From the NCBI RefSeq assembly GCF_024362695.1, contig NC_065431.1:3478624-3542623 (forward strand): a stretch of 64,000 nucleotides of DNA. Reading direction: 5' to 3'. The position numbers were made by a program, and so were the translations under genes. The notes under the pieces were generated by a model that had not been told where the DNA came from, searched no databases, and saw only the letters and a program-made list of their open reading frames with translations. This stretch comes from Pectinophora gossypiella. Taxonomy: Eukaryota; Arthropoda; Insecta; Lepidoptera; Gelechiidae. Positions 48,614-58,545 of this stretch are shown here, one piece after another. The stretch's first letter is position 1. Each line of letters starts with the position of its first letter.

Positions 48614-51313
48614 CTACTGTATGTTATCCCATATGTGCGTCCTTTTGAGGCGTCTCATATAGTGGTTGTCACTTAAACTCCGGGCCAGTTTGTTTTGGTG
48701 ATGAGTAATTCGATCTCTGTATAGCCTTGTAGTTGTGGCAATTTCTTGCTTAACTGTCCTCATTCCAAGGTACTCGTGTAGTTCGTCCATGCGAGTGAAC
48801 CAAGGTGCTTGCGCTATTGATTTGAGCACTCCGTTTTGGAAGCGTTGTAGTATTTCCATATTTGATGTTTTTGCAGCACCCCACAACTGAATGCCGTAAG
48901 TCCATACTGGTTTCAGTACCGCTTTGTACACCAGTATTTTATTTTCGACGGAGAGCCGTGATCTTCTGCCCAGGAGCCACTTCAATGTCCTAAATCGGTG
49001 GTTACATTCATCACGTTTCTTTTGGATATGTGTTTTCCAAGTTTGCTTCCGGTCTAGATGAAAGCCGAGATATTTTACTGTTGTATTGTGTGGCATGGTC
49101 TCTTGGCCAAGTTTCACGGGTGGGCAGTCTTCTTTCCTCAAGGTAAAAGTTATGTGGTTGGACTTTGTTGCGCTAGCCTTGATACGCCAGGCTTTCATCC
49201 AGGTGTGGACCTTGTCTAGATGTATCTGCAGATTACTTGAAGCAGTCGCAGCATTAATGTCCGATGACAGGATAGCAGTATCATCCGCGAATGTAGCCGT
49301 CATCACACTGTCTGACTCAGGTACGTCAGCCGTGAATACGAGGTATAACAATGGTCCGAGCACTGATCCCTGGGGGACTCCAGCCTTGATGTCATAGAAG
49401 TCTGAAACTGCGTCGTTGATTTTAACATAGAAAATGCGGCTCTCTAGGTAGGATTCTAAGAGAAGGTACATATTATGTGGTAGCGTTTTTTTGAGCTTGT
49501 ACTTTAGGCCATCGTGCCAGACCTTGTCAAAGGCCTGTTGCACGTCGAGGAACACTCCTGAACAGTATTTCTTGTGTTCGAGGGATTTTCTAACGTGCTC
49601 ACACACTCTATGCACCTGCTCAATAGTTGAGTGATGCCTCCGAAACCCGAATTGATGTTCTGGAATGAGCGACTCTTCCATGAGACATTCATTCAGTCGT
49701 GTTGCCAAGATTCTCTCAAACACCTTCGACAGAACCGGAAGAAGACTTATGGGTCGATATGAGGACGTCAGATGTGGCGGCTTTCCAGGTTTTGGAATCA
49801 TTGTTATCTGCGAGACTTTCCAAATACTTGGATAATACGCAGACCTTAATATGGCGTTAAACAGAGAAACGATCAAGACCAGCGCCTTTCTTGGTAAGTT
49901 TCTTAGCACTTCCGCTGTTATTAGGTCAAACCCGGGGGCTTTTTTGAGTTCAAGGTCATGTATTGTCCGACGGAGCTCTGCAGGCGTACAGCATCGTACA
50001 GGAGGACTAAGCTGGAGATCGCTTTTTAGAAATGATGTCACCTCTCGATCCGTATCTCTATCACCAAGATCTTCGTTGGTCGTAAAAACACCACTTAAAA
50101 ACAATCCAAACGCTTCCGCCCTTTCTTGGTCTGTTTTTGCCCACGTGCCATTTACATTTCTGAGTGGATGCTGAGCTGATTGAGGTTTTTCACGACATTT
50201 TACGGTTTTCCATAGCGAATATTCGTTTTTGGTGGGAGCAGCGGGTATTAGGTTTTGCAAATGTACTTCCAGCGTTTCATTCTCGGTATCAATCAAAAGT
50301 TTTTTAAGCTCTGCCGCAGCTCTATTAAAGTCCTTTTTATCAGCTGGGTGTCGACTGCAATGCCAAACTCTCCGTAAGCGCCGTTTTTCCAAGATTTTCT
50401 CCCTGACGACATTTGGTATGTATTGGTTGAACGGTGCCTTTGATGTTACTCGGGGTATTGGAGTACACAGCCATGCAGCTTCCTGAATGTTCTTTGTTAT
50501 GTACTCGGCAGCACTATCGATGTCTTCATTCGTTTTCATACTTAGTCTGAGATCTAGGTTTTCATTTAGGTGTTGGTAGAACGCACCCCAGTCTGTGTGC
50601 TTATTGTATAAGTAAGCAGGAATTGTTCGATGTATCAAGGTAAAACTCAAGGTTGCGATTTGTGGTACATGGTCTGATGAAGAATCCAGGCAGCTTTCAA
50701 TGGCGAGAAAGTGAGATTGAACCCCTTTGTAGACGAAGAAGTCTAACAGATCCGGGATTTTGGTTGAGTCTGTTGGATAATGAGTAGCTTGTCCGGTCGA
50801 CAGAATGTCGAATTGTTGTTGGCGTATGCTCTTGTATAACTGACGTCCCCTGGTGTTTGTAAGACGCGAGCCCCACATAGTGTGTTTAGCATTCCAGTCA
50901 CCTCCTGCTATTACTCTATTGCCGAGTGTTTGAAAGAAACTATTAAAATCGTCTTCAATTGTTTCAGGATTTCTTTTCTGTTTTGGAGAACAATACACAG
51001 ATGATATTGTAATAGAACTCTGTTTATCGTATATCAATATAGATGTGGCTTGTATTTTAGGAGTTCGGTACTCTGGTAGTGTATGGTGTTTCACATTTTG
51101 TTTGATGATTACTGCTGTGCCTGCATGTGCTGTGTTATCTGGATGATAAGTGGCATAGGTGTTATAACCATCGAGACGGAATGATACCTTAGCCGTAAGA
51201 TGTGCCTCGGTAACCAGTAAGACATCTATATTGTGCATTTTTATAAAAGCCTCCACTTCATGTTTCTTCCCAAGAAGGCCGTTAATGTTCCATGTAGCTA
51301 TTTTAACTGCCAT
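48614..51313 (-). CDS. ORF2: endonuclease and reverse transcriptase
   Basis: An 899-residue polyprotein that nicks the target DNA and copies the element RNA into the genome (target-primed reverse transcription). The APE-type endonuclease (about 1-220) shows E36 in VTEAHL, D139 and N141 in GGDWNA, and D214 and H215 in SSDHVPQ. The RT domain (about 480-770) shows KPGKPPHLTSSYRPISLLP, GVPQGSVLGP at 645-654 and the catalytic FADD at 675-678. A C-terminal region has the Jockey-like WTYGIQLWGAA and APWFTRMDELHEYL. Length is usual for the clade. I chose the ATG at 51313, one base after the ORF1 stop; an in-frame ATG at 51337 would add eight residues and overlap ORF1. No frameshift or stop is seen. 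Confidence 0.9.
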   Translation of the reverse strand: MAVKIATWNINGLLGKKHEVEAFIKMHNIDVLLVTEAHLTAKVSFRLDGYNTYATYHPDNTAHAGTAVIIKQNVKHHTLPEYRTPKIQATSILIYDKQSSITISSVYCSPKQKRNPETIEDDFNSFFQTLGNRVIAGGDWNAKHTMWGSRLTNTRGRQLYKSIRQQQFDILSTGQATHYPTDSTKIPDLLDFFVYKGVQSHFLAIESCLDSSSDHVPQIATLSFTLIHRTIPAYLYNKHTDWGAFYQHLNENLDLRLSMKTNEDIDSAAEYITKNIQEAAWLCTPIPRVTSKAPFNQYIPNVVREKILEKRRLRRVWHCSRHPADKKDFNRAAAELKKLLIDTENETLEVHLQNLIPAAPTKNEYSLWKTVKCREKPQSAQHPLRNVNGTWAKTDQERAEAFGLFLSGVFTTNEDLGDRDTDREVTSFLKSDLQLSPPVRCCTPAELRRTIHDLELKKAPGFDLITAEVLRNLPRKALVLIVSLFNAILRSAYYPSIWKVSQITMIPKPGKPPHLTSSYRPISLLPVLSKVFERILATRLNECLMEESLIPEHQFGFRRHHSTIEQVHRVCEHVRKSLEHKKYCSGVFLDVQQAFDKVWHDGLKYKLKKTLPHNMYLLLESYLESRIFYVKINDAVSDFYDIKAGVPQGSVLGPLLYLVFTADVPESDSVMTATFADDTAILSSDINAATASSNLQIHLDKVHTWMKAWRIKASATKSNHITFTLRKEDCPPVKLGQETMPHNTTVKYLGFHLDRKQTWKTHIQKKRDECNHRFRTLKWLLGRRSRLSVENKILVYKAVLKPVWTYGIQLWGAAKTSNMEILQRFQNGVLKSIAQAPWFTRMDELHEYLGMRTVKQEIATTTRLYRDRITHHQNKLARSLSDNHYMRRLKRTHIWDNIQ

Positions 51314-51314
51314 T

Positions 51315-52553
51315 TTAGTGGACCAATTTATTGACAATTGTTGTCAGGAGACCCATGAGGGTTCCCATTTGGTCAATGAGACGATCTAACTTTTCAGATT
51401 GTTTGGCTAAGATTAGTTCTAGGTTAGTTCCTGCTGTAATTTGAGCATATGTGATTTCAGGGTTTGCTGACGTCATACTTTTTTCATGTTGTATTTCTTT
51501 GTGGGGTAGGTCAGTTTTGGTGAAAGCATTCATCTCTTGCGTTTTGTTTTGTGATGTTACAGTACTCTGTGTAATTCTTGAATGGAATTTCCTCTTCTGT
51601 ATTTCTTGGAATACTTTGCAGCCTTTGTAATTTGCAGCATGATCGCCTAGACATAGTGCACATTTAGCCGGCTGTTTTCTATCTTTTTTTGGGCAGTCGA
51701 TTGTATTATGGTTTTCTGCGCACTTCACACATCTGTAGGGGCGCATACAGTAGTTTTTGGTGTGACCATATTGTTGGCAGCGTTTACACTGGGGAATTGT
51801 TTTCTTACGCTTGGGGTCTTCAATCGATATAGAAGTATGATAAATGTATCTCAGATTTTTTACTATCTCATTGTTAGGCCCGGGAGCAAGGTTGACAAAC
51901 CAGGTTGAGAGAGGTGTCTTTTCGGAACCATGTCTAGCGTTTATTATTTCGCCAATTACAGTGTTTCCCGTATTTTCAATGGCCTCCTTTATAGCATCAG
52001 TTGGTGTAGAGTGGTGTAAGTTTTTAATTACAATCCTGTAGGGTCTGTCACTTTTAGGAATGAATGTATGGCCTATTAGTTGTTTTTCACGAACCACTTC
52101 CTTAAGCTTTTTGTAGGCACTGGTATTAACAGTTGTAACACGTAATTGATTTTTCGTTACAATCTTGAATGAGTATTGGGATTGATCTAAGACATTTTCG
52201 ATGACCTCCTTGAGTTTGGAGATGTTCTTTATTCCATACAGTACTATAGGTGGTGGTTTGTAAATTTTCGGAGCAATCGTTTCTGATTTTTCTGATATTT
52301 CATCTACGTTTAGTTGTGAAAAACGATTTTGAGTATTAAAACGATCAGTTGGCGGCGGTGTGGGGCTTGAGCGCATCCTTTTCCTTTGTCTGAGCACTGG
52401 TATTGTCTGCCAGTCATTTTCACCATCATCTATTTGATTATGCGGGTCTAGGTTTATTTTTCTATATGTTGGCAGTGGGAATTTATTCTTAGGTGTTAAA
52501 TTTCCACTAGTGGCTTTTTCTTTGTCGGAATCCTGGCCAGCCACTTCCGACAT
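51315..52553 (-). CDS. ORF1: Jockey-type Gag-like RNA-binding protein
   Basis: A 412-residue protein that should bind the element RNA and form the ribonucleoprotein. It has a low-complexity N-terminus (1-100), an RRM/PRE-like middle region (about 103-250, VLYGIKNISKLKEVIENVLD) and three zinc knuckles: C256-C259-H264-C269, C275-C278-H282-C287 and C298-C301-H305-C312. The third has the longer spacing usual for Jockey proteins. The C-terminus (about 376-410) is leucine-rich and may form a coiled coil. The start ATG follows an A-rich run (sense) about 10 bases long. ORF2 begins one base after its stop. Confidence 0.9.
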   Translation of the reverse strand: MSEVAGQDSDKEKATSGNLTPKNKFPLPTYRKINLDPHNQIDDGENDWQTIPVLRQRKRMRSSPTPPPTDRFNTQNRFSQLNVDEISEKSETIAPKIYKPPPIVLYGIKNISKLKEVIENVLDQSQYSFKIVTKNQLRVTTVNTSAYKKLKEVVREKQLIGHTFIPKSDRPYRIVIKNLHHSTPTDAIKEAIENTGNTVIGEIINARHGSEKTPLSTWFVNLAPGPNNEIVKNLRYIYHTSISIEDPKRKKTIPQCKRCQQYGHTKNYCMRPYRCVKCAENHNTIDCPKKDRKQPAKCALCLGDHAANYKGCKVFQEIQKRKFHSRITQSTVTSQNKTQEMNAFTKTDLPHKEIQHEKSMTSANPEITYAQITAGTNLELILAKQSEKLDRLIDQMGTLMGLLTTIVNKLVH

Positions 52554-52907
52554 TTTTTTTTTTGTAGGTTTTGGGAGTTTAATAGTTTCCTATAATGGCA
52601 ACACTGATACAGATGTCAGTTGTCATTATGACAGATGAAAGTAAAAGAGATAGTCGAACGATTGGAAGATAAAATAAAATGAATGAGGGTAGATTTTGAT
52701 TTTGACGCCGTTAGATTGTCACTCGCGGTATTCAATGCACTATTTTTGTTATTATTTGGGTGTTTCACGCGCGAATAACAATGTCACAGATTCCACAGTT
52801 TATGAATTGCACTTTAGTAATGTTTTGCAGTCACTTTATCACTGTTTAGACACAAAACTGAATAAAACTTCCAGAGCAGGTTTGCCTCTGTTAACACTTG
52901 ACAGCTG
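52554..52907 (-). promoter_or_regulatory. 5' UTR and presumed internal promoter of the LINE
   Basis: 354 bases between the duplication and the ORF1 ATG. Jockey-family elements carry a Pol II promoter downstream of the start site. No TATA box is obvious near the 5' end. The role is inferred from the family. Confidence 0.6.
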
Positions 52908-52918
52908 ACTTTTTTACT
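52908..52918. repeat. Target-site duplication, right copy
   Basis: ACTTTTTTACT, identical to 48464-48474, next to the 5' end of the LINE. It is T-rich, so chance similarity must be weighed, but the position at both ends is exact. Confidence 0.75.
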
Positions 52919-52972
52919 ACTATATACAAACTATATTTTTATTTTTATACTATATTTCTACTACTTTTTGGA

Positions 52973-53111
52973 GAATCAGGCGGTCAGCCTGTAATGCCCT
53001 AATCAAACTAAGAATCACAAAGTGATTTTTGTGATATATCCTCACCGGGATTCGAACCCGGGACCTCTGAATCGTAAGCCCAACGCTCAACCACTGGACC
53101 ACAGAGGTCGT
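52973..53111 (-). mobile_element. SINE-A head only, minus
   Basis: GGAGAATCAGGCGGTCAGCC to CCACTGGACCACAGAGG. Box B as GGGATTCGAACCC is intact. The 3' body and tail are missing, as in 13302-13461. Confidence 0.75.
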
Positions 53112-53344
53112 TGTATATAATTTTAGTTACTAAGTCAAACGCTTTCCTTGACCATCATTCGTTGAAGACCAATATTACTGATCATTATGGTGCTTTGTTT
53201 GACACAAATTGTGGTGACATTTGTCACTGTCACCAGCTGATTTATGGTGGGAGTGGGGGGAAGGGCCATCATCAGCACACCAGGCACAGACTGTCAGGAA
53301 ATCAATTAATGTATAAATAAAATCAGGCATAAAAAAGAATAATA
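53112..53344. other. No recognisable feature
   Basis: About 230 bases without an identified element. Confidence 0.35.
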
Positions 53345-53450
53345 CTAGGGAATGCAATCCCGACTCGAGATCTAAATTCGAGATCCCGTGGGATTGGAAA
53401 TATCAATCCCGCGAGATCCCGGAATTTTCGGGATCTCGTCTAGTTCATAA
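53345..53450. repeat. Cluster of GAGATCCCG / CGGGATCTCG palindromic words
   Basis: The words ATCCCG, CGAGAT and their complements recur about ten times in 105 bases (for example ATCCCGGAATTTTCGGGAT near 53424). Similar CCCGGGATT words lie near 43880 and 44833. It could form a strong hairpin. The origin is unknown. Confidence 0.55.
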
Positions 53451-53499
53451 AAGATACGATATTACCGGATGATAATTATCGGAAACAAATTATCTTATT

Positions 53500-53651
53500 A
53501 TCTGTGCTTCGACAGGCACGTTAAGCCGTTGGTCGCGGTTACTACTTACTGATGTAACGTAGTTGTTACATAGGTTATGTCAAACCTTTGATGGCTCATA
53601 GTAACCCTGACACCAGGGGTGTCGACCTCACAACCCACACGATAGAAGAAC
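53500..53651 (+). mobile_element. SINE-A 3' half
   Basis: TGTGCTTCGACAGGCACGTT to CACACGATAGAAGAA. The tRNA head is missing and there are small deletions in the 3' part. Confidence 0.7.
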
Positions 53652-53874
53652 ATTTTATATATAGGTAGTTTTATATATAGTTAATGTTCTCCAGCCCTTG
53701 TTGCCAATTACATCCGCGCAATATCCCAGGAAGAGGAAATGGCTGAAAACTACGCTGGATGGCGCCATAGCATGGCTCCATCACAGCACAAGCTGAGCCA
53801 TTTCCTTTTGCCCGTATTCGTAATATTCATAATTACTTCTTATCTTCATAATTACATAATTAGTTCTTATCATC
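53652..53874. other. No recognisable feature
   Basis: The frame at 53739-53945 overlaps an (ATC)n tail and is not a gene. Confidence 0.35.
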
Positions 53875-54080
53875 ATCATCATCAATTTAAGAGCTACGCT
53901 CTTGTCGGTACAGCATTTCCATGCTACTTTTTTAGGGAAAAATAGGGCAATGGTTTCCCTCTTGCCTTCCGCCCCGCAGTACTCTGTCTGACGCAAGTGG
54001 GATGGTGCCCAGAGTAGTCTATTACAAAGCCGTACTAGGACTCCTATCCTCCGCCTCTGAATAGTACTGACAATTACTGC
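53875..54080 (-). mobile_element. SINE-M, minus
   Basis: (ATC)n, TTTAAGAGCTACGCTCTTGT, GGTTTCCCTCTTGCCTTCCG and TCCGCCTCTGAATAGTACTG. The reverse of 12880-13095. Confidence 0.7.
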
Positions 54081-54739
54081 TGCCCTCTGTCAGGTTCCAG
54101 GTTACAGTCCCTGTGACTTGCCCCTTCTAACATGCGTCATGAGTCCTTATGACGTTTCGTAGGAGAACAAAATGTATGGTATAGGGTACTTACCATAGGC
54201 CTAGATTCTTGTTTCTTAAGAAGGAAGACAAGTAAAGGAAGGTTACAGTCCCTATGACTTACCCCTTCCGTCCTGCATTGCCGTATCTAGTTCTTATAGC
54301 AAATGTAAATCGTTACTGGCAAGAAATTTATTTTATTCTTTTTCTTAGTTATATAACCCATTTTTCTTCAATCCTGGCCGCAAACCTATTTTCCATAGCA
54401 CGAGAGCTGTCCACGGTAGTGAAAAGTCGGCTATTCCCAGGAGGTGGCTACATGATCCTTCCATTTATGCGGTCTTATGCTCTTGGGACCACACACGTAT
54501 AGTGTGGTCTTCATTTTCCTTTTTCATTTTGCGTGGAATGGTTTTTTGCTTACTATTTTATTTAAATGTAGATTTGAGAAGGCTAACCTACCCATTCTTA
54601 ATAGCTCCTAAGAGAATATCATAACGTAAGGTTACGACGGTCTATAACGATCTTGTGACGTAGCGAGTAGGCGCCGCTACTTCAAAAGCGCACCCCTGAT
54701 GCTGGGCAGCAGCGGTATCAGTACTGGTTGGAGGCCAAG
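54081..54739. other. Mostly unassigned; two related 25-bp blocks
   Basis: GGTTACAGTCCCTGTGACTT (54100) and GGTTACAGTCCCTATGACTT (54240) are direct repeats about 140 bases apart. Nothing coding is recognised. Confidence 0.4.
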
Positions 54740-55030
54740 GAAATCGATTCTGGTAGGGCTCTAGATAAAACATCACCGATTGAGAAATTGGTCGGTGTAC
54801 TGCTGAATGAAATACTATTCCTACATGGTCTGAATCATCCCCCTCAGTATTCGTTACGGTGTCACTAACAACCATACGTACGGTCACGAGCTTTAATATG
54901 TATACACTTTGGTACCATGTCACATTAACTTTTTTGACTAATTGAACTGTAAGTCTCACTAAATGTCAAATATGTTAGTGTGACAGAGTCCTAAAGTGGG
55001 TACATTATATTGCTCATGACTGTGCTTGGC
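54740..55030 (+). repeat. Repeat Q, second copy
   Basis: GATTCTGGTAGGGCTCTAGA, CATGTCACATTAACTTTTTT, AAGTCTCACTAAATGTCAAA and ATTGCTCATGACTGTG. A MITE-G arm scrap (TGAATCATCCCCCTCAGTAT, 54829-54875) is embedded. No tandem amplification is present, unlike 21303. Confidence 0.55.
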
Positions 55031-55041
55031 TACCTGTATGT

Positions 55042-55278
55042 ATTTGTACGGGGTGTAAGTGACGTCGTAACGAATACTGAGAGGGATGATACAACTCATT
55101 ATTCTGAGTTAATATAAAGTGGAATTCCCTCGCAAAAGTATAGAATTGAAAATATTTTTTCATAAACACATAAAAGCACACGACTTTTGCGACGGGAAAT
55201 TCTACTTGATATTAACTCGGAATCATGGTCTGAATAATCCCCCTCAGTATTCGTAACGACGTCACTAACACCCTGTAT
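55042..55278. mobile_element. MITE-G copy
   Basis: GGTGTAAGTGACGTCGTAACG on the left and ACGACGTCACTAACACCCTG on the right. TA follows the right end (CTGTATA). Confidence 0.7.
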
Positions 55279-55462
55279 AGTCCTTCCTAGAAATATGTTC
55301 AATAATAACTTAGTATAACAATTCGATTATTGTTATGAATGTTTACGATGTCCGCCTACGCCGGAAGAGGAAGTGACGTCAGCGCAGAAAGCGCGCGAAT
55401 ATGAGTGTTCGGTGAAGCTATTTGTCAATAATCATATTGCGATCTGAGCGAGTTGATACTTG
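55279..55462. other. No recognisable feature
   Basis: A TGACGTCA word near 55373 lies in a short CpG-rich patch. Confidence 0.35.
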
Positions 55463-56020
55463 AACATACATACATATATAAACACACGCCCATTTCCCAC
55501 CGGGGTAAGCAGAGACTATAGAATTCCATTTCCTTCGATCCTGACACATGACACTTCTCTTACTCAGCCGTTGGTCCCGGTACTACTTACTGATGTAAGT
55601 ATGTAGTCGTTACATGAGCCATGTCAGGGGCCTTTGACGGCTCAGTAATAACCCTGACACCAGGGTTGATGAGGTTAGTATTTCACTTCACAACCCACAC
55701 GATAAGGAGAAGACTTCTCTTGCTTCCTCCACATTCATCAATCGCTTCGTACACGCACGCCGGGTCAGAGTAGATCTTACTAAACCTTTTCCAAGGACAT
55801 CTCCAATTTGGTCAATGTAAGTCCTTCTAGGTCTTCCTCTGCCAGCCCTACCATCAACTTTCGCTTTATATACCGCTTTTGCAATTCTATTATCCTTCAT
55901 CCGCTCTACGTGTCCAAACCAACCTAACATTCCCTTCTCAATCTTAGTCACTATATCGTCTTTTACACCACATCTCTGTCTTATCACACTGTTTCTCACT
56001 CTATCACAACAACTTGAACA
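55463..56020 (-). pseudogene. RTE-T, minus, split by SINE-A
   Basis: A (CATA)n tail at the left, then the ORF2 C-terminus in reverse (GWFGHVERMKDNRIAKAVY, GRPRRTYIDQIGDVLGKG, RLMNVEEARE). The N-terminal part reads CCDRVRNSVIRQRCGVKDD near 55990. The SINE at 55562-55712 interrupts the last 20 codons. Confidence 0.8.
55562..55712 (+). mobile_element. SINE-A 3' half with 9-bp TSD
   Basis: CTCAGCCGTTGGTCCCGGTA to CACACGATAAGGAGAAG. An exact duplication ACTTCTCTT flanks it (55553-55561 and 55713-55721), which proves a 5'-truncated insertion into RTE-T. Confidence 0.85.
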
Positions 56021-56094
56021 CACACGATACTTGAACAATATTGAACATTTCCCGTTTTTTTACAAACCGAAGGCTAAAGATTTTATAGGTACGT

Positions 56095-56225
56095 CAGTTT
56101 TTACTGCTTTATTTTGATCAGAATAATAATGGATGGAAGATATGTCAGGGATGGAATAACAAGGGTCATCATTTATACCCAAAAACGAAGATACAAGATG
56201 CATAATGTCTGTTATCCATGAAATT
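56095..56225 (+). mobile_element. Element F fragment
   Basis: TTTATTTTGATCAGAATAAT, AAGGGTCATCATTTATACCC and ATGCATAATGTCTGTTATCC. It joins directly to repeat E. Confidence 0.6.
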
Positions 56226-56530
56226 AGGTCGTGTACTGGGTTCAAGATAAATTATAAAATTCTGATTACCAAATAAAGACAGATCTAAAACTAACTAAAA
56301 ACATTTTCTTTTTTTTTCTATTTAACTTGCTTAATTATGCATTTTAATTAAGAAAAAGTTAATTATAAGTCCGACAATTTATCACGTTTTTGTATGACGT
56401 CACAGTGTGCTTTTTCATACAAGTTCCATAGTCATTTCCTGTCTCGACGTTTAGTACTCGTAAAAGCAACTGATTTGACTGGTTGGTAACTACCCTATTA
56501 GAAGGTTTAACGTTGTACAACGCCATCTAT
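56226..56530 (+). repeat. Repeat E, plus
   Basis: GTACTGGGTTCAAGATAAAT, AATTCTGATTACCAAATAAA and TGACGTCACAGTGTGC. The reverse of 9320-9600. Confidence 0.6.
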
Positions 56531-56609
56531 AGTTTTTATCTGTATCATTGTTTTTAGAATCAAAATTGATTTGACTTTTGCAGCTTATCTGACTGAATAT
56601 AGTCGTGAG

Positions 56610-56822
56610 CTTCATCACTAATTTAAGAGCCGTGGCTCTTGTCGGTGTAGCATTCTCCATTCCTGTCTATCAAAGACCAATTCTTTCACTTCCTTATATG
56701 ACACGACGTTCGCCTTCTCTTTAATCTGCTCCACGTAAGCTCTTCTTGGTCTTCCCTTTCCTCTCTCTCCTTGTAGCTTCCCTTCTATGATGTTTTTAAT
56801 AAATTCGTCGTGTCTTATTAGT
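56610..56822 (-). pseudogene. RTE-M fragment, minus
   Basis: TTTAAGAGCCGTGGCTCTTG, TCAAAGACCAATTCTTTCAC and AAGCTCTTCTTGGTCTTCCC. The reverse of an RTE-M C-terminus with the AAGAGC-GCTCTT tail. Confidence 0.65.
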
Positions 56823-57047
56823 CGTGGGCTTATGTAACGTTATAAAAAAGAAAAAAAAACCCTGAAATTCAGTTATGATTGCGTCGTTGCCTTAATATTC
56901 AAGTCAGAATACCAAGTAAAACTAAAAAGCGTCATCTGTATAAAAAAAATGGTCTGTCTACCCTGCAATCACTTAACGACCCGTCATCTGTGGTTTCAGT
57001 CAAACTTGTGCTTTCGTGAACCGCAAATCATATGTTTTGATACTCTT
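56823..57047. other. No recognisable feature
   Basis: AT-rich and unassigned. Confidence 0.35.
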
Positions 57048-57334
57048 CTCTCGTATGAGTTGTGAGGTAGATTCCGACGTCATCAACAGGTCAGGGTTAA
57101 TATTGAGCCGCCAAAGGCCCTTGACATGACTCATGCAACGACTACTTACTTACATCAGTAAGTAGTAACCGAAGCACGGATCATCTTACTTTCGAGCAAT
57201 CAGGTGATCAGCCTGTAATGTCCTAATCAAACTAGGGATCACAAAGTAGTTTTTGTGATATTTCCCGACCGGGATTCGAACCAGCACTTCCAGATCGTGA
57301 GCCCAACACTCTAACCACTAGACCACGGAGACTA
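57048..57334 (-). mobile_element. SINE-A, minus, internally deleted
   Basis: Tail CTTCTCTCGTATGAGTTGTG, GAAGCACGGATCATCTTACT directly after AGTAAGTAGTAACCG (about 20 bases of body lost) and head CCACTAGACCACGGAG. Confidence 0.75.
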
Positions 57335-57829
57335 TTCTAATATTTATAAAAAGGTAAATTAATCCCTTTAGCGGCTCTGCCCACCACTTTAAGCATTACA
57401 TGCCTACCTACCCCTACCTACCTACCCCTATTCTATACCTACCTCTGCAAAACGAAGATCAATTCTCTTTCTGTCTGTTTACCTTACATAACATAGCCCA
57501 CAATTTGGATCGCGTGACTGCCCCCAGTCGCGAACCATCGGCTATACAGCCTCTAGACTCCTAATGAGTGACGAAGTCTGTCAACACATCTGATTAATAG
57601 AACAGATGTAAGATGCCGCTGGACATTCGACCAATCGCGACCGCTACCTTGACCAATCGACGTATTTTGCATTCAAGTGAGCCATTAAGCGCACAACCTG
57701 GATCTTCCATCCATTCCCTTGATTTCAAATGTGCGAAAAAAAGTTTTTAACCAAAACATCCAAACACATCGGATTTTGTTATTCAAGAAAACAGTTGAAT
57801 TAAAACTTGAATTTGGAACATTGTTTGAC
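57335..57829. other. Unassigned, with CTACCTAC low-complexity
   Basis: A (CCTA)n region lies at 57408-57440. Nothing else is recognised in about 490 bases. Confidence 0.4.
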
Positions 57830-58000
57830 GCTCACTTTTTTGACGCAACTTATTGTAGATTTGCCGTAAATAGCATTAACTACTTGGCCGGACAAATGTG
57901 GAGCGCTGAGAGCTCTCACCCGGTTTAAAATTTAAGACAGCAGGCCTGACGGTGTCCAGTTGAGTGTGAACTTTGACTTAGGACGTATTCTAAGGAGATA
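57830..58000 (-). mobile_element. J2 LINE 3' end, minus
   Basis: T-run, ACTTATTGTAGATTTGCCG, AACTACTTGGCCGGACAAAT and GACAGCAGGCCTGACGGTG. Older and more diverged than the other J2 copies. Confidence 0.65.
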
Positions 58001-58049
58001 ATTTATAATGATAAATATTCACTGTAAATCGACATTTATCTTTTATTCC

Positions 58050-58318
58050 TTCTTTTATCGTGTGCAACCTCAGAAACCCTGGTATCAGGATTATTATTGA
58101 GCTGCCAACGGCCCCTAACAAGACGACTACGTACTTCATCAGTAAGTAGTAACCGGGACCAACGACTTAACGTGTGTTCCGAAGCACGAATAATCTTACT
58201 GTCGGACACTTGGGTGATCAGTCTGGCTGTCAAAGTGATTTTTGTGATATGTCCTCACCGGGATTCAGGACCTCCGGATCGTGAGCCCAACGCTCAGTCA
58301 CTGGACCATGGAGGCCAC
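58050..58318 (-). mobile_element. SINE-A, minus, worn
   Basis: TTCTTTTATCGTGTGCAACC, AGTAACCGGGACCAACGACT and GGGATTCAGGACCTCCGG (box B damaged). Confidence 0.75.
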
Positions 58319-58389
58319 AGAGGCAGGTTTATTTATTTATTTAGAAAAATATTTCTAATAATCGATTTCAACATTTTTCTGATAATCCT

Positions 58390-58545
58390 TACGAAACATA
58401 AATTAGCCTAAGGTTGCCTGGAAGAAATTGCTGCATGAGCAATAAGGCCGCCTGTTGTGTTTTTCTGTATATGTTGTCCTTATCTCTGTAGTTTGTGTCC
58501 ATTGTGCTCAATAAAGTATTTTATCTATCTATCTAGCGCGGTGTT
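58390..58545 (+). mobile_element. LINE-N 3' UTR with (CTAT)n
   Basis: AAGGTTGCCTGGAAGAAATT, GCAATAAGGCCGCCTGTTG, CAATAAAGTATTTTATCTAT, then CTATCTATC. Confidence 0.6.

Larger units (their letters stand above)
48475..52907 (-). mobile_element. Full-length Jockey-clade LINE, apparently intact
   Basis: A 4.43 kb element on the minus strand. Its 5' end is at 52907 (CAGCTGTCAAGTGTTAAC in sense). It has a 354-base 5' UTR, ORF1 (412 aa), ORF2 (899 aa), a 114-base 3' UTR and a 25-base poly(A) seen as T's. An 11-bp duplication ACTTTTTTACT flanks it. Both ORFs are open from start to stop with conserved catalytic residues. Full length, intact ORFs and a perfect duplication point to a recent insertion. 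No promoter was tested; Jockey elements usually carry an internal Pol II promoter in the 5' UTR. Confidence 0.9.

Noticed and set aside
50229..50486. Several plus-strand frames within 48.6-52.5 kb
   Set aside because: All are antisense to the intact ORF1 and ORF2.
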